Below, in pieces: positions 37,501 to 47,251 of a stretch of 64,000 nucleotides of DNA. Position 1 is the stretch's first letter. Each line of letters begins with the position of its first letter. Made by a program: the position numbers and the translations under genes. The notes under the pieces are model-generated. The model made no database searches and was not told the origin of the DNA. It saw only the letters and a list, made by a program, of their open reading frames with translations. Origin of the DNA: Pantoea sp. Cy-639 (GTDB lineage Bacteria > Pseudomonadota > Gammaproteobacteria > Pseudomonadales > Pseudomonadaceae); NCBI RefSeq assembly GCF_011752525.1, contig NZ_VWXI01000001.1, positions 372,001-436,000 on the forward strand. The letters run 5' to 3'.

Positions 37501-39152
37501 ATCCGCAACAGGCAGGTGGCGACGAGTATTGGGTGGATGCCGATGGGGGCTGGCAGCGCCGATCGCTGGCGTTCACGCCTTGGGGAGAAGCGCCATTGGC
37601 CAGCATACAAGCGATGCAGAGTGGCCTGGGTCGTGACGGGCAACGGCTGGACCCATCGACCGGGTACTCTCATCTGGGCAATGGTTATCGTATCTATGAT
37701 CCGCGTCACCGAGCGTTCTATCAGCGTGACAGCTGGACCCCGTTCGGCCCTGCCGGGATCAATGGTCATGCCTATGGCCCGGGTGCGGACCCTGTGAACT
37801 GGCATGATCCCAGCGGGCACATCATGCTCAGCCGACGTGATCAATCTGAAAGTCTGGCGCGGCTTGATAGGACAATCACGGAAACCCAGCCACCGGTGCA
37901 TGAGGCCGCTCCCTGGTGGCAATGGCTTCTATTGGGGGTCTTTGTGGTAGTCGCTATTGCCGCGACCATCGCCACGTTTGGGTCTGCGGGACCGGTGATG
38001 GCCGGGATCGGTATGGCGCTCTGTACCGCGATCACGGTGGGTGGGGTCATCACTGCCGCAGGCATGGCCCAGCGCCAGAGCAATCCACGATTGTCCTCAC
38101 GCCTGGAAGGGGCGGGACACATCGTGATGCTATTGGCTAGCCTTCCGGGGATGGCTGCCAGCTTGCCAGCGTTGCTTGCGGGAGTAGTGGTGGCCACTAC
38201 GCTGGCTTCGGCAACACTGGATATTGCGAGGATGGCCGTGGAACAGGACAACCCGGAACTGGCAGAAAAACTTGGGTGGGCTTCATCCGCGTCGGGGATT
38301 GTCGGGGCGGTTACGACGCTGCCGTCCCTTGCGAAGGGAATCGCGCGATTACGGCTGGTTCGGAACGTTATTAATAAATTGAAGGGTACGCTCTCTAAAA
38401 CTCCGAAACCGGTTGCTGCGCAAATCACGCGTGGAGGTAATAGGATTTACACATGGGACATGGGAGACATAGACAGCTATCAAACTCTAGGCAGATACAG
38501 TCGATTCTATACAGATATCCACAAAGGCCTTCCACGGTTGATCATAGAATCTCACGGCCAGCCAGGGCTAACCTATGTCGACGATCAATGGGTGACACCA
38601 CGACAACTTAAAGCCACTCTCGAAGCTCAAGGCGTTGACCTTACCAGATTTAAATATTTCAAGTTGCACATGTGTCATTCTGCGGATGCTGCGGAGAACG
38701 GTGTTTCCTTTGCAGAAGAGTGGGCGCGACTGACCAAAACAACAACCAAGGGTTATCACGGCAGGATGACAATGGGGTTAACCATCGAGAGTGCCTCTGA
38801 GTTCCTTCCTGCCATGAACGAGCATGTCGGGGTGTATGCGCCTCATACTTATTCACAAATGGAAGCGATGCTAGGAAAAGAAGCGATCAATCGTTCGCTG
38901 AAACCAATTAAGGTTCAGTGGGTCAGAGATGCGAACGGTCGGATACTGCTAGAGCCTGGGACAGGAAAAGGCACATTGGTGCGCTATGAAAATTTCAAGT
39001 CTGCAACCTTTACATATGAAAACGGCTCCGTAAAATATAAATATAATCATATGTCAAATAGCGCTATTCTGAAGCGCTATCATAGCAACAAGGGAATTTA
39101 TGAGGACCCTTACCGCTCGCCCTCTCCGGCAGAATATGAGGACTTTACTTAA
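34560..39152 (+). CDS. RHS-core toxin (TccC-like) with C80/caspase-like C-terminal domain
   Basis: The protein has 1530 residues, with AGAGAA before the ATG. YD/RHS repeats run from about 60 to 1080 (LGNEVERQYRLDD, YKYDVLGNLTECS, YTYDSHGQLTFNE). The core ends HLGNGYRIYDPRHRAFYQRD, then PFGPAGINGHAYGPGADP, then VNWHDPSGH; P1078 and D1083 fit the PxxxxDPxG self-cleavage site. The released C-terminus has hydrophobic segments (about 1118-1230) and then a domain with IIESHGQPG (His1332) and, 40 residues later, KLHMCHSAD (Cys1372), followed by SFAEEWARL. This order of strand-HG and strand-C matches C80/clostripain-like proteases. The tail is Lys/Tyr-rich. It is probably a toxin encased by the RHS shell. 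Confidence 0.8.
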   Translation: MTDNAKAQSSNASQVESTSAVYDERALPTSTVTSDGQTTCMRYYTEADSSASNRDNQLPVISSLISGLKLADGTPLAAAAALGCPKIIDPRQPPLMARLEYLAFDGTSTSAATLTLCGYAHATKDAQGRLIPDTVLVLEGVTVESIEPQAKDWAVSLAQSWSGIKVTLIQSQANTVSGALRSITRTATTWYKDNTACSTQKVTETTYPGIQPNTWKVITTATLIAGGDAVLSQQIQSSFSGRLLRESHQDGEGKPVRFSCHNYDTRGRGTHSVTYPYDQGAFDSGNVNRLRHIEEHLITRSETGSGTWLTTLSLNSRRQRTLYDGMQRAIRREMQREASDTSEFVLLEESTWERGEAPVKIKAYDFLPGGLCTHNDRELQAPSQPRQHFWQVYADPVVEKNAKNEQTLTHQSVLGLLHGGVQHSLQQQQVNHAAGSVTLSSAVWSGHDSSNEAKALRTVEIIDARGRNVTLTQHIPMEDETVKSREWTTTWDDLNRPLSRTQPDESVVTWSYQGMSSVPTSVSIRAKGKESQVLGTQTLRGGGNQGDSVTGLVVDGKNGLAYSKQDGRITGPDGKKLYSKETDNRVEWYVEGKDDSAGTLLASFEYNRLSQSLKSERPAQGAQQSKVTSEALTPLLLGGWHFDRTVHAQRQRQEALVSLRGQLQRAKHANGVTSRAWSGPQGQCNRVVRGSLEYWYEYTALGQCERMSVRDLKTGRNMAVSYTYDKLGNEVERQYRLDDQTKARYVQTWSSIGQLLSKALFRDGQSTPARTETFVYYTSVSGTRDELQKWTVEATPGNEIKDIEGQPIKEQRYKYDVLGNLTECSTTRKNGDLELVTYAYDKDHPTRRTRQSTQLTPHGGQAGTVRSLSYTYDSHGQLTFNEREQTLAYSDTGRLRSVTGKDQATPSTYYEYDENDCLVSQWIAADKQRRVLAYAGDVLCGETWLDKEGNVIRTLALDEHAGLVSENRQGAAETQLFILGDPQQAGGDEYWVDADGGWQRRSLAFTPWGEAPLASIQAMQSGLGRDGQRLDPSTGYSHLGNGYRIYDPRHRAFYQRDSWTPFGPAGINGHAYGPGADPVNWHDPSGHIMLSRRDQSESLARLDRTITETQPPVHEAAPWWQWLLLGVFVVVAIAATIATFGSAGPVMAGIGMALCTAITVGGVITAAGMAQRQSNPRLSSRLEGAGHIVMLLASLPGMAASLPALLAGVVVATTLASATLDIARMAVEQDNPELAEKLGWASSASGIVGAVTTLPSLAKGIARLRLVRNVINKLKGTLSKTPKPVAAQITRGGNRIYTWDMGDIDSYQTLGRYSRFYTDIHKGLPRLIIESHGQPGLTYVDDQWVTPRQLKATLEAQGVDLTRFKYFKLHMCHSADAAENGVSFAEEWARLTKTTTKGYHGRMTMGLTIESASEFLPAMNEHVGVYAPHTYSQMEAMLGKEAINRSLKPIKVQWVRDANGRILLEPGTGKGTLVRYENFKSATFTYENGSVKYKYNHMSNSAILKRYHSNKGIYEDPYRSPSPAEYEDFT

Positions 39153-39501
39153 GCGTCGCTTGATCATGCTAAAAGCAAGCGAGGTTACGAGACTTCATAA
39201 CATTTATTCTATCTTCAGCACAGCGTGAACGGCGAAGTCTGGCCGTTCTCGCTGCGGAATAAGCGCTTGCTCGCAGAATCTTTTTATAAACAGCCGTTTT
39301 TGGGCGCCCGCCCAAGAACGGCTTACGCATCACCTGTTGTCCGTCAACATCGCCACCACGCTGCGTCCCAGGTTCTGGATTGTTAGCGCGGGGTGTGGGG
39401 CAGATCGTTATTTATATCGCTGTACGTGAAAGTCACATAACCAGTCTTGGGCACTCCGTCGTCGGTTTAGGTGTACGACGCCAGCACCGACAGGTTGCAG
39501 G
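39153..39501. other. non-coding, decayed region after the RHS toxin
   Basis: No intact open frame with a ribosome site lies here, so no immunity gene is evident directly downstream of the toxin. A strong stem-loop lies at 39292-39323. Short protein-like snippets in several frames suggest decayed genes, but I cannot name them. Confidence 0.5.
39292..39323. repeat. 15-bp inverted repeat after the RHS toxin gene
   Basis: AGCCGTTTTTGGGCG and CGCCCAAGAACGGCT pair with one mismatch around CC. There is no T-run after it, so it may be an RNA-stabilising hairpin or a relic of a mobile element. Confidence 0.6.
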
Positions 39502-39829
39502 TCAGAGTGGCCTTGCCTTCCGGTTCGAAACTGCGGCGGCTGGCTTCGTCAATCTACACGTGTTGTGAGTACCGGCCGGATCTACTGCAGTACGGTAGAG
39601 GTCCAGCAGATCATGCCGCTTGATGGCGCAGATTGAGTACTTGCCCAAGGCTGGAAGCACATCGTTGACGAAAATGCGCTCGATCTGCTCCAAAGTGCAT
39701 TTGCCGGCCCTTCTTGAGCACGCCTCCATGGTTCACACCATACGCATACATCGCCTGAAAGGTGTTCTCCTCGTAACGCTCGACGCTCATCTCCAGCAAC
39801 AAACCGCCACAGTCCAGGTACGGTTCCAT
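39502..39829 (-). pseudogene. tyrosine-recombinase (island integrase) remnant
   Basis: On the minus strand an ATG at 39829 reads MEPYLDCGGLLLEMSVERYE and AMYAYGVNHGG. The frame changes near 39730 and continues CTLEQIERIFVNDVLPALGK and RHDLLDLYRTAV, the core-binding domain of phage-type integrases. The catalytic R-H-R-Y half is absent. It lies about 120 bp from the 3' end of tRNA-Gly, as island integrases do. Confidence 0.65.
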
Positions 39830-39891
39830 GAACTAATTCCTGAACTAAAAAGTCCGGATGCCCATGGATCGAAGTGGATTTGCCAGAAACG

Positions 39892-39916
39892 AAAAAAGGC
39901 CCCGAAGGGCCTTATT
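39892..39916 (-). terminator. terminator after tRNA-Gly
   Basis: On the minus strand AAGGCCC-TTCG-GGGCCTT is followed by a TTTT run, about 35 bases after the tRNA 3' end. It ends the gacA-uvrC-pgsA-tRNA unit. Confidence 0.85.
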
Positions 39917-39951
39917 TCTTGCCTTACCGAAATACTTCGTTAAGGCTAATT

Positions 39952-40027
<76 letters not shown>

Positions 40028-40091
40028 GTCGTGATGGGTGCCATTCTAGCGATTTCCAGAATGACGTCAACCCCTTGATTCAAAAAAACTT

Positions 40092-40652
40092 TTACTTCTG
40101 CTCCGAGCCTTCGCGCAAGTGCGGCCAGGCGGCCAGCAGGTAGTGCACCATCGACACCAGGGTCAGGCCAGCGGCAACCAGCAGCAGACCATAGCCCAGC
40201 ACGACCCAGAAGCTCAGCACCGGCGGGTTGGCCAGCAGGATGACCAACGCCAGCATCTGCGCCGCAGTCTTCCACTTGCCCAGGTTGGACACCGCCACAT
40301 GGGCACGGGCACCCAGCTCGGCCATCCACTCGCGCAATGCCGAGACCACGATCTCGCGACCGATGATCACCGCCGCCGGCAGCGTCAGCCAGAAGTTGGC
40401 ATGCACCTGCACCAGCAACACCAGGGCCACGGCCACCATCAGCTTGTCGGCCACCGGGTCGAGAAAGGCGCCGAACGGCGTGCTCTGCTGCAACCGGCGA
40501 GCCAGGTAGCCATCCAGCCAATCGGTGGCGGCGGCGATGGCGAACACCGTGCTGGCAGCGGCGTAGCTCCAGTGATACGGCACGTAGAACAGCAGGATGA
40601 AGATCGGAATGAGCAGGACGCGTAGAACGGTGAGCAGGTTTGGAATATTCAT
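40092..40652 (-). CDS. pgsA: CDP-diacylglycerol-glycerol-3-phosphate 3-phosphatidyltransferase
   Basis: The protein has 186 residues, normal length, and four to six membrane helices. The CDP-alcohol phosphotransferase motif is complete: D47-G48-x2-A51-R52-x8-G61-x3-D65-x3-D69. The enzyme makes phosphatidylglycerophosphate in the inner membrane, the first step to phosphatidylglycerol and cardiolipin. It follows uvrC by 33 bp in the same transcription unit. Confidence 0.96.
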   Translation of the reverse strand: MNIPNLLTVLRVLLIPIFILLFYVPYHWSYAAASTVFAIAAATDWLDGYLARRLQQSTPFGAFLDPVADKLMVAVALVLLVQVHANFWLTLPAAVIIGREIVVSALREWMAELGARAHVAVSNLGKWKTAAQMLALVILLANPPVLSFWVVLGYGLLLVAAGLTLVSMVHYLLAAWPHLREGSEQK

Positions 40653-40685
40653 CGGTACGACTGGCTGCGAGTTGAGCCTGGGATT

Positions 40686-42509
<1,824 letters not shown>

Positions 42510-42518
42510 GAGGTGTAT

Positions 42519-43157
42519 TTACAGACTTGCGTCGACCATACCGTGTCGGACCGCCAGCAATGTCAACTCGACGTCGCTGGTGACCGAGAGTTTTTCGAAG
42601 ATTCGATAACGGTAAGTATTGACGGTCTTGGGGGACAGACACAACTTGTCGGAGATGATCTGCACCTTCTGGCAGCCGACGATCATGAGGGCGATCTGGA
42701 TTTCCCGCTCCGACAGCGCATCGAACGGCGAGCCCTGGGGCTGGAACGACTTGAGCGCCAGTTGCTGGGCAATCTGCGGACTGATGTAGCGCTGACCGGC
42801 GAAGGCCAGACGAATGGCCTGGACCATCTCGTCGAGCCCGGCGCCCTTGGTCAGGTAACCGGCGGCCCCCGCCTGCAGCAACCGAGTGGGAAATGGATCT
42901 TCCTCGCACACGGTAACGGCGACCACCTTCGTGTCCGGATGACTGCGCAACAGCTTGCGCGTGGCTTCCAGACCACCAATCCCTGGCATCTTCACGTCCA
43001 TCAGGACCACGTCCGGCTTCAGCTCGCGGGCAAGCTTGAGGGCGGACTCACCCGAGTCCGCCTCTCCCACCACCTGCAGGCCATCGATGTCGGCCAGCAT
43101 GCGTGTGATGCCGGTACGCACCAGATCGTGATCGTCGACCACCAGGACCCTAATCAA
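42519..43157 (-). CDS. gacA: response regulator GacA (UvrY family)
   Basis: The protein has 212 residues. The receiver has D8, D9 and phospho-acceptor D54 ([10 protein letters not shown]), T82 and K104-type residues, followed by a LuxR-type HTH ([34 protein letters not shown]). A TTG start is chosen, as is usual for gacA, with GAGGTG seven bases upstream. GacA activates the Rsm small RNAs that relieve RsmA/E repression; exopolysaccharides, including alginate in relatives, belong to that regulon. The alginate-like operon starts 1.2 kb away on the other strand. Confidence 0.97.
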   Translation of the reverse strand: MIRVLVVDDHDLVRTGITRMLADIDGLQVVGEADSGESALKLARELKPDVVLMDVKMPGIGGLEATRKLLRSHPDTKVVAVTVCEEDPFPTRLLQAGAAGYLTKGAGLDEMVQAIRLAFAGQRYISPQIAQQLALKSFQPQGSPFDALSEREIQIALMIVGCQKVQIISDKLCLSPKTVNTYRYRIFEKLSVTSDVELTLLAVRHGMVDASL

Positions 43158-43219
43158 GCAGACACCTCGTCAGTGGGCGATTGGATCCCGCCACCTTAAC
43201 AAAATTTTTCACAACGAAC

Positions 43220-43609
43220 CTAGCGCAAAGCGTCATGGAAATATGCCGGACGGTCGAGGCGTCGGATGCGCATGCCCTCGGAGTCCCCCACATCGCCGGC
43301 CAGGCGGTTGAGCAGGTGCCAGACGGCAGCCTGATCGGCCGGGGGCAAACGCCGAAACACGCCGAGCAGACGGTCTTCATTGGAGGTCAGGCTGTCCAGT
43401 GGTGCGGGGGTGTGTACCCCGCTCAGTACATACAGCGCGTCGACACCTCGAGCGGCGACGGCCGCCAGATAGTCCATGCGCGGCGTACGCTCGCCGCTCT
43501 CGTACTTGCCTTGGGCGTTGGGTTCCACCCCCCCGATATCACCGAATACACGCTGGGTCAGACCCAGGCGTTCGCGTTCCTCTCGTAACCGTGGACCGAA
43601 TCCGCTCAT
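43220..43609 (-). CDS. XRE/Cro-CI family helix-turn-helix regulator
   Basis: The protein has 129 residues from ATG 43609, preceded by an excellent AAAGGAGG. The HTH runs at 6-60: LREERERLGLTQRVFGDIGG, then QGKYESGERTPRMDYLAAVAARGVD, then YVLSG. A helical tail (RRLPPADQAAVWHLLNRLAGD) probably dimerises. It lies 62 bp before gacA and is divergent from the alginate-like operon across a 730-bp gap, so it could regulate either. No direct evidence decides this. Confidence 0.85.
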   Translation of the reverse strand: MSGFGPRLREERERLGLTQRVFGDIGGVEPNAQGKYESGERTPRMDYLAAVAARGVDALYVLSGVHTPAPLDSLTSNEDRLLGVFRRLPPADQAAVWHLLNRLAGDVGDSEGMRIRRLDRPAYFHDALR

Positions 43610-44339
43610 CTGGTTGCCTCCTTTGCATGGATGGAAGACAGGTGCATCCAGCACCCGAGTGAATGTTTGCGCATTCGCTCGGCACTATGCCAATTGGATC
43701 CAATCCTTGCAAGCCATCATTGAGCCACACTTTCCGATTGACTTGCGGGACAACTCGTCAAGCCTTGTATTTAGGGGCCTATACGAGTTTTTGGGCGCTT
43801 CATTTTTTTCGCGCATGACGCTTTCGGCGACAGGGGGGCGCTCAAGACTGGCCTGGAATACAGCCCCCAGGCTGACGATAGGTGGCCGCGAACGGAAGAA
43901 CCACGAAGTCCTCGCCGCAGACGTGCCAGGCACAAATCACCCCGCCGAAAACAGCAACTTTGCAAATTAAAAAGTGCAATAAAAACCCGAGAAAGCACTA
44001 TCAAAAAGCCACTCAAAACACCAGAAAACCATCGAATTGACGCCATTTTATCGACACAAAGCGACAATACAATTTTTTGACGCCCAACCTTGTACAAACT
44101 TTATCTTTTTGATTTATAAGGATTTTTAAACTTCAACAACGCGATTGAAGTATTTTTTTAAAAAGCATCACTTGAACGCTTGCCGAACTAATAAAAAACT
44201 TCTTAGGATGTAAAAAGACTATCGAAAAGCAGCGCCCACACTAAGTAAAAGTGCGGCCTGCGCCTGCGCGTCTGCTATTTCAAAACTTCATGAACGGTGT
44301 ATCTCGGCCGGCCTGTGCCGTGCCTGGGGAGAGGGATCT
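43610..44339. promoter_or_regulatory. 730-bp AT-rich regulatory gap before the alginate-like operon
   Basis: No gene is supported here. From about 43960 the sequence is strongly AT-rich (many A and T runs up to 44220), as for long regulated leaders bound by IHF- or H-NS-like proteins. I found no convincing AlgU promoter (GAACTT-N16/17-TCTGA) and no AlgR-type CCGTTCGTC box, unlike the known algD promoter. GGA triplets, including GGATGT near 44206 and GGGGAGAGGGA just before the ATG, are possible RsmA/E contacts. A hairpin-like CACACT/AAGTG pair lies near 44235-44262. Confidence 0.5.
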
Positions 44340-45647
44340 ATGAACATCAGTATCTTCGGACTCGGCTATGTAGGAGCCGTCTGCGCCGGTTGCCTGTCGG
44401 CCCGTGGCCATCACGTGCAGGGCGTGGACGTGGACCAGGCCAGGATCGACATGATCAACCAGGGCCGTTCACCGATCGTCGAGCCCGGCCTGGAGGCGTT
44501 GCTGCTCGACGGCGTGCGCCAGGGGCGTCTGCGCGGCACCACCGATGTCCAGGCAGCGATCCTGGCCACCGACCTGTCGCTGATCTGCGTGGGTACGCCC
44601 AGCAAGCGCAACGGTGACCTCGACCTGACCTACATGGAAACGGTATGCCGCGAGATCGGCGCCGCCCTGCGCGACAAGGCCGCACGCCACACCGTGGTAG
44701 TGCGCAGCACCGTGCTGCCGGGCACGGTGAAGAACGTGGTCATCCCGCTGCTCGAAAGTACCTCGGGCAAGCAGGCCGGACGCGACTTCGGCGTGGCGGT
44801 CAACCCGGAGTTCCTGCGCGAGAGCACGGCGATCCAGGACTACGACTTCCCGGCCATGACCGTGATCGGTGAGCTGGACGCGGCCTCCGGCGACCTGCTC
44901 GCCTCGCTGTACCAAGGCCTCGACGCCCCGCTGATCCGCAAACCGATCGAGGTTGCCGAACTGATCAAGTACACCTGCAACGTCTGGCACGCCACCAAGG
45001 TCAGCTTCGCCAACGAAATCGGCAACATCGCCAAGGCTTCGGGGGTCGACGGCCGCGAGGTCATGGATGTGGTCTGCCAGGACCACAAGCTCAACCTGTC
45101 GCGCTACTACCTGCGCCCAGGCTTCGCCTTCGGCGGCTCATGCCTGCCCAAGGATGTGCGCGCCCTCACCTACCGCGCCGGCCAGCTGGACGTCGAGCAC
45201 CCGCTGCTGGCATCGCTGATGCCCAGCAACCGCCACCAGGTACGTCGCGCCTTCGAACTGGTGACCCAGTCGGGCAAACGGCGCATTGCCCTGCTCGGCC
45301 TGGCCTTCAAGGCCGGCAGTGACGACCTGCGCGAAAGCCCGTTGCTGGCCCTTGCCGAACAGTTGATCGGCAAGGGCTACACGTTGCGCATCTTCGACGC
45401 CAACGTCGATCACGCACGGCGCTTCGGCGCCAACCGCGCCTACATCGAGCAACAGATCCCTCATGTCGCCGCGCTGCTGCGCAGCGACCTGGCACAGGTG
45501 ATCGACGAGGCCGAGGTGATCGTGCTGGGCAACAACGACGAGCGCTTCATCCAGGCCCTGGACGCCGAGGGCGACCGACAGGTGATCGACCTGGTCGGTT
45601 TCATGGCCGCCGGCAGCGACGCCCGCCACCAGGGTATCTGCTGGTAG
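44340..45647 (+). CDS. algD: GDP-mannose 6-dehydrogenase, AlgD-like
   Basis: The protein has 435 residues, full length. The Rossmann motif is IFGLGYVGAVCAG (4-16). The active site is FGGSCLPKD with Cys268, the same number as in P. aeruginosa AlgD, plus the substrate Lys in AELIKYTCNVWHA. The enzyme oxidises GDP-mannose to GDP-mannuronate, the committed step. It is clearly AlgD, but many positions differ from the sequence I remember for the standard protein. It begins the operon after a strong GGGGAGAGGGA; alg8 follows after 55 bp. Confidence 0.93.
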   Translation: MNISIFGLGYVGAVCAGCLSARGHHVQGVDVDQARIDMINQGRSPIVEPGLEALLLDGVRQGRLRGTTDVQAAILATDLSLICVGTPSKRNGDLDLTYMETVCREIGAALRDKAARHTVVVRSTVLPGTVKNVVIPLLESTSGKQAGRDFGVAVNPEFLRESTAIQDYDFPAMTVIGELDAASGDLLASLYQGLDAPLIRKPIEVAELIKYTCNVWHATKVSFANEIGNIAKASGVDGREVMDVVCQDHKLNLSRYYLRPGFAFGGSCLPKDVRALTYRAGQLDVEHPLLASLMPSNRHQVRRAFELVTQSGKRRIALLGLAFKAGSDDLRESPLLALAEQLIGKGYTLRIFDANVDHARRFGANRAYIEQQIPHVAALLRSDLAQVIDEAEVIVLGNNDERFIQALDAEGDRQVIDLVGFMAAGSDARHQGICW

Positions 45648-45702
45648 GCCCCCGACGCAGGTAGCCGCCCGGGCGGCTACCGGACACAGGAGTTTCAGTG
45701 AC

Positions 45703-47235
45703 ATGGATCGACAGCAACAGCGGCCCTTCGTGGCCCCGGGCCACCTGCGCCTGGCCGCCACCTCTTGCGCCTGGGCGCTGCTCGCCGCGCTGATCGCGCT
45801 GGTCGCGCAACTGGTCGGCCCGCAGTACCTGGACCCCGGCCATCACCTGTTCATCTTCCTCATCGGCACGCTGGGCATGTGGCGCTACGGCAACGCCATC
45901 GTCCACTACCTGCGCGGCATGTGGTTCCTGCACTGGCGGTTCCCGCGCCTGCGCCGCCAGGTCGAACGCCTCGGCGACGCGGCGCTGCCCTCGCACCTGT
46001 TCATGGTGGTGACCAGCTTCCGCATCCCTACCCACACCACGTTCAAGGTGTACCAGTCGGTGTTCCAGGAAGTGCAGCGGCTGCAGGTGCCATGCACGGT
46101 GATCGCCTCGATCGTCGAGAAAGGCGACGAGCAGTTCATCAAGGACATCATGCGCAACGAAGTGCGCGAACGCGACGACATCGACCTGGTGATCGTCCGT
46201 GCCCGCGGCACCGGCAAACGCGATGGCCTGGCCCACGCCTTCCGGGCGCTGTCTCGGCAGATGCCATTGGATGACGCCGTGGTCGGCGTGGTCGATGGCG
46301 ACACCATGATGCTGCCTGGCTGCGTCGAGCGGGCGGTCAAGCTGTTCGCCCTGCTGCCGAATGTCGGCGGACTGACCACCAACGAATTCTGCGAGGTCGA
46401 AGGCAGCCGCTGGATGCGCCAGTGGCATTCGATGCGCTTCGTCCAGCGACACATCAACATGTGCTCGATGGCCCTGTCACATCGGGTGCTGACCCTCACC
46501 GGGCGGCTGTCGTTCTTCCGCGCCGGGGTGATGACCGACCCCGGTTTCATTCGCGACGTCGAGGCCGACTTCCTCGAGCACTGGCGCCTGGGTCGGTTCC
46601 AGTTCCTCACCGGCGACGATAAGTCCAGCTGGCTGAGCCTGATGCGCGCCGGCTGGGACACTTTCTACGTGCCCGACAGCCATACCCTGACCGTCGAGCA
46701 CCCGCCCAGCGACAGCTTCTGGGTCGCCACCCGCCAGCTGATGTTCCGCTGGTACGGCAACTCGCTGCGCCAGAACCTGCGCGCCACCGCCCTGCTCGGC
46801 CGCGCCCGCCTGGGCCTGTTCACCTTGTACGTGCTGCTCGACCAGCGGGTGTCGATGTGGACCTGCCTGATGGGCCTGACCGCCTCGGTGGTGGCCGGAC
46901 TGGTGTTCGGCATCCAGTACCTGCTGGTGTACCTGTTCTGGGTGCTGCTCTCGCGCAGCCTGGTGACGGTGCTGTTCGTCTTCGCCGGCCACCCGGTCAG
47001 CCCGATGTACCCATTCGTTCTCTATTACAACCAGATCGTCGGCTCGCTGATGAAGGTTTATGCCCTGTTCCACCTGGACCAGCAGCGCTGGACCCGGCAG
47101 CAGACCACCCTGGCCAACGGCAGCGTCGACTTCGACGCCCGTCTCAACCGCTGGTCCTCGAAGGCGATGCTGGGCTCGTCCATCGCGATCTTCTTCGGGG
47201 TCATCACCGTTCTTCTGGAACTCTCGCAACGTTAA
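45703..47235 (+). CDS. alg8: alginate-type polymerase catalytic subunit, Alg8-like glycosyltransferase
   Basis: The protein has 510 residues; the standard form is about 494. It has two N-terminal helices, a GT2 domain with DGD at 198-200 (VVGVVDGDTMM), the acidic TTNEFCEVEG, the acceptor-site FLTGDDKSSW, and RWYGNSLRQN close to the usual Q/RxxRW position, then four C-terminal helices. It should polymerise mannuronate and pass the chain through the inner membrane with Alg44. GAGTTTCAGTG precedes the start. Confidence 0.93.
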   Translation: MDRQQQRPFVAPGHLRLAATSCAWALLAALIALVAQLVGPQYLDPGHHLFIFLIGTLGMWRYGNAIVHYLRGMWFLHWRFPRLRRQVERLGDAALPSHLFMVVTSFRIPTHTTFKVYQSVFQEVQRLQVPCTVIASIVEKGDEQFIKDIMRNEVRERDDIDLVIVRARGTGKRDGLAHAFRALSRQMPLDDAVVGVVDGDTMMLPGCVERAVKLFALLPNVGGLTTNEFCEVEGSRWMRQWHSMRFVQRHINMCSMALSHRVLTLTGRLSFFRAGVMTDPGFIRDVEADFLEHWRLGRFQFLTGDDKSSWLSLMRAGWDTFYVPDSHTLTVEHPPSDSFWVATRQLMFRWYGNSLRQNLRATALLGRARLGLFTLYVLLDQRVSMWTCLMGLTASVVAGLVFGIQYLLVYLFWVLLSRSLVTVLFVFAGHPVSPMYPFVLYYNQIVGSLMKVYALFHLDQQRWTRQQTTLANGSVDFDARLNRWSSKAMLGSSIAIFFGVITVLLELSQR

Positions 47236-47251
47236 GGAAAGGCGCCTGCAC

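Noticed and set aside
43960..44340. AlgU-type promoter for algD
   Set aside because: GAACTA and similar fragments occur, but none is followed at 16-17 bases by a TCTGA-like -10 box.
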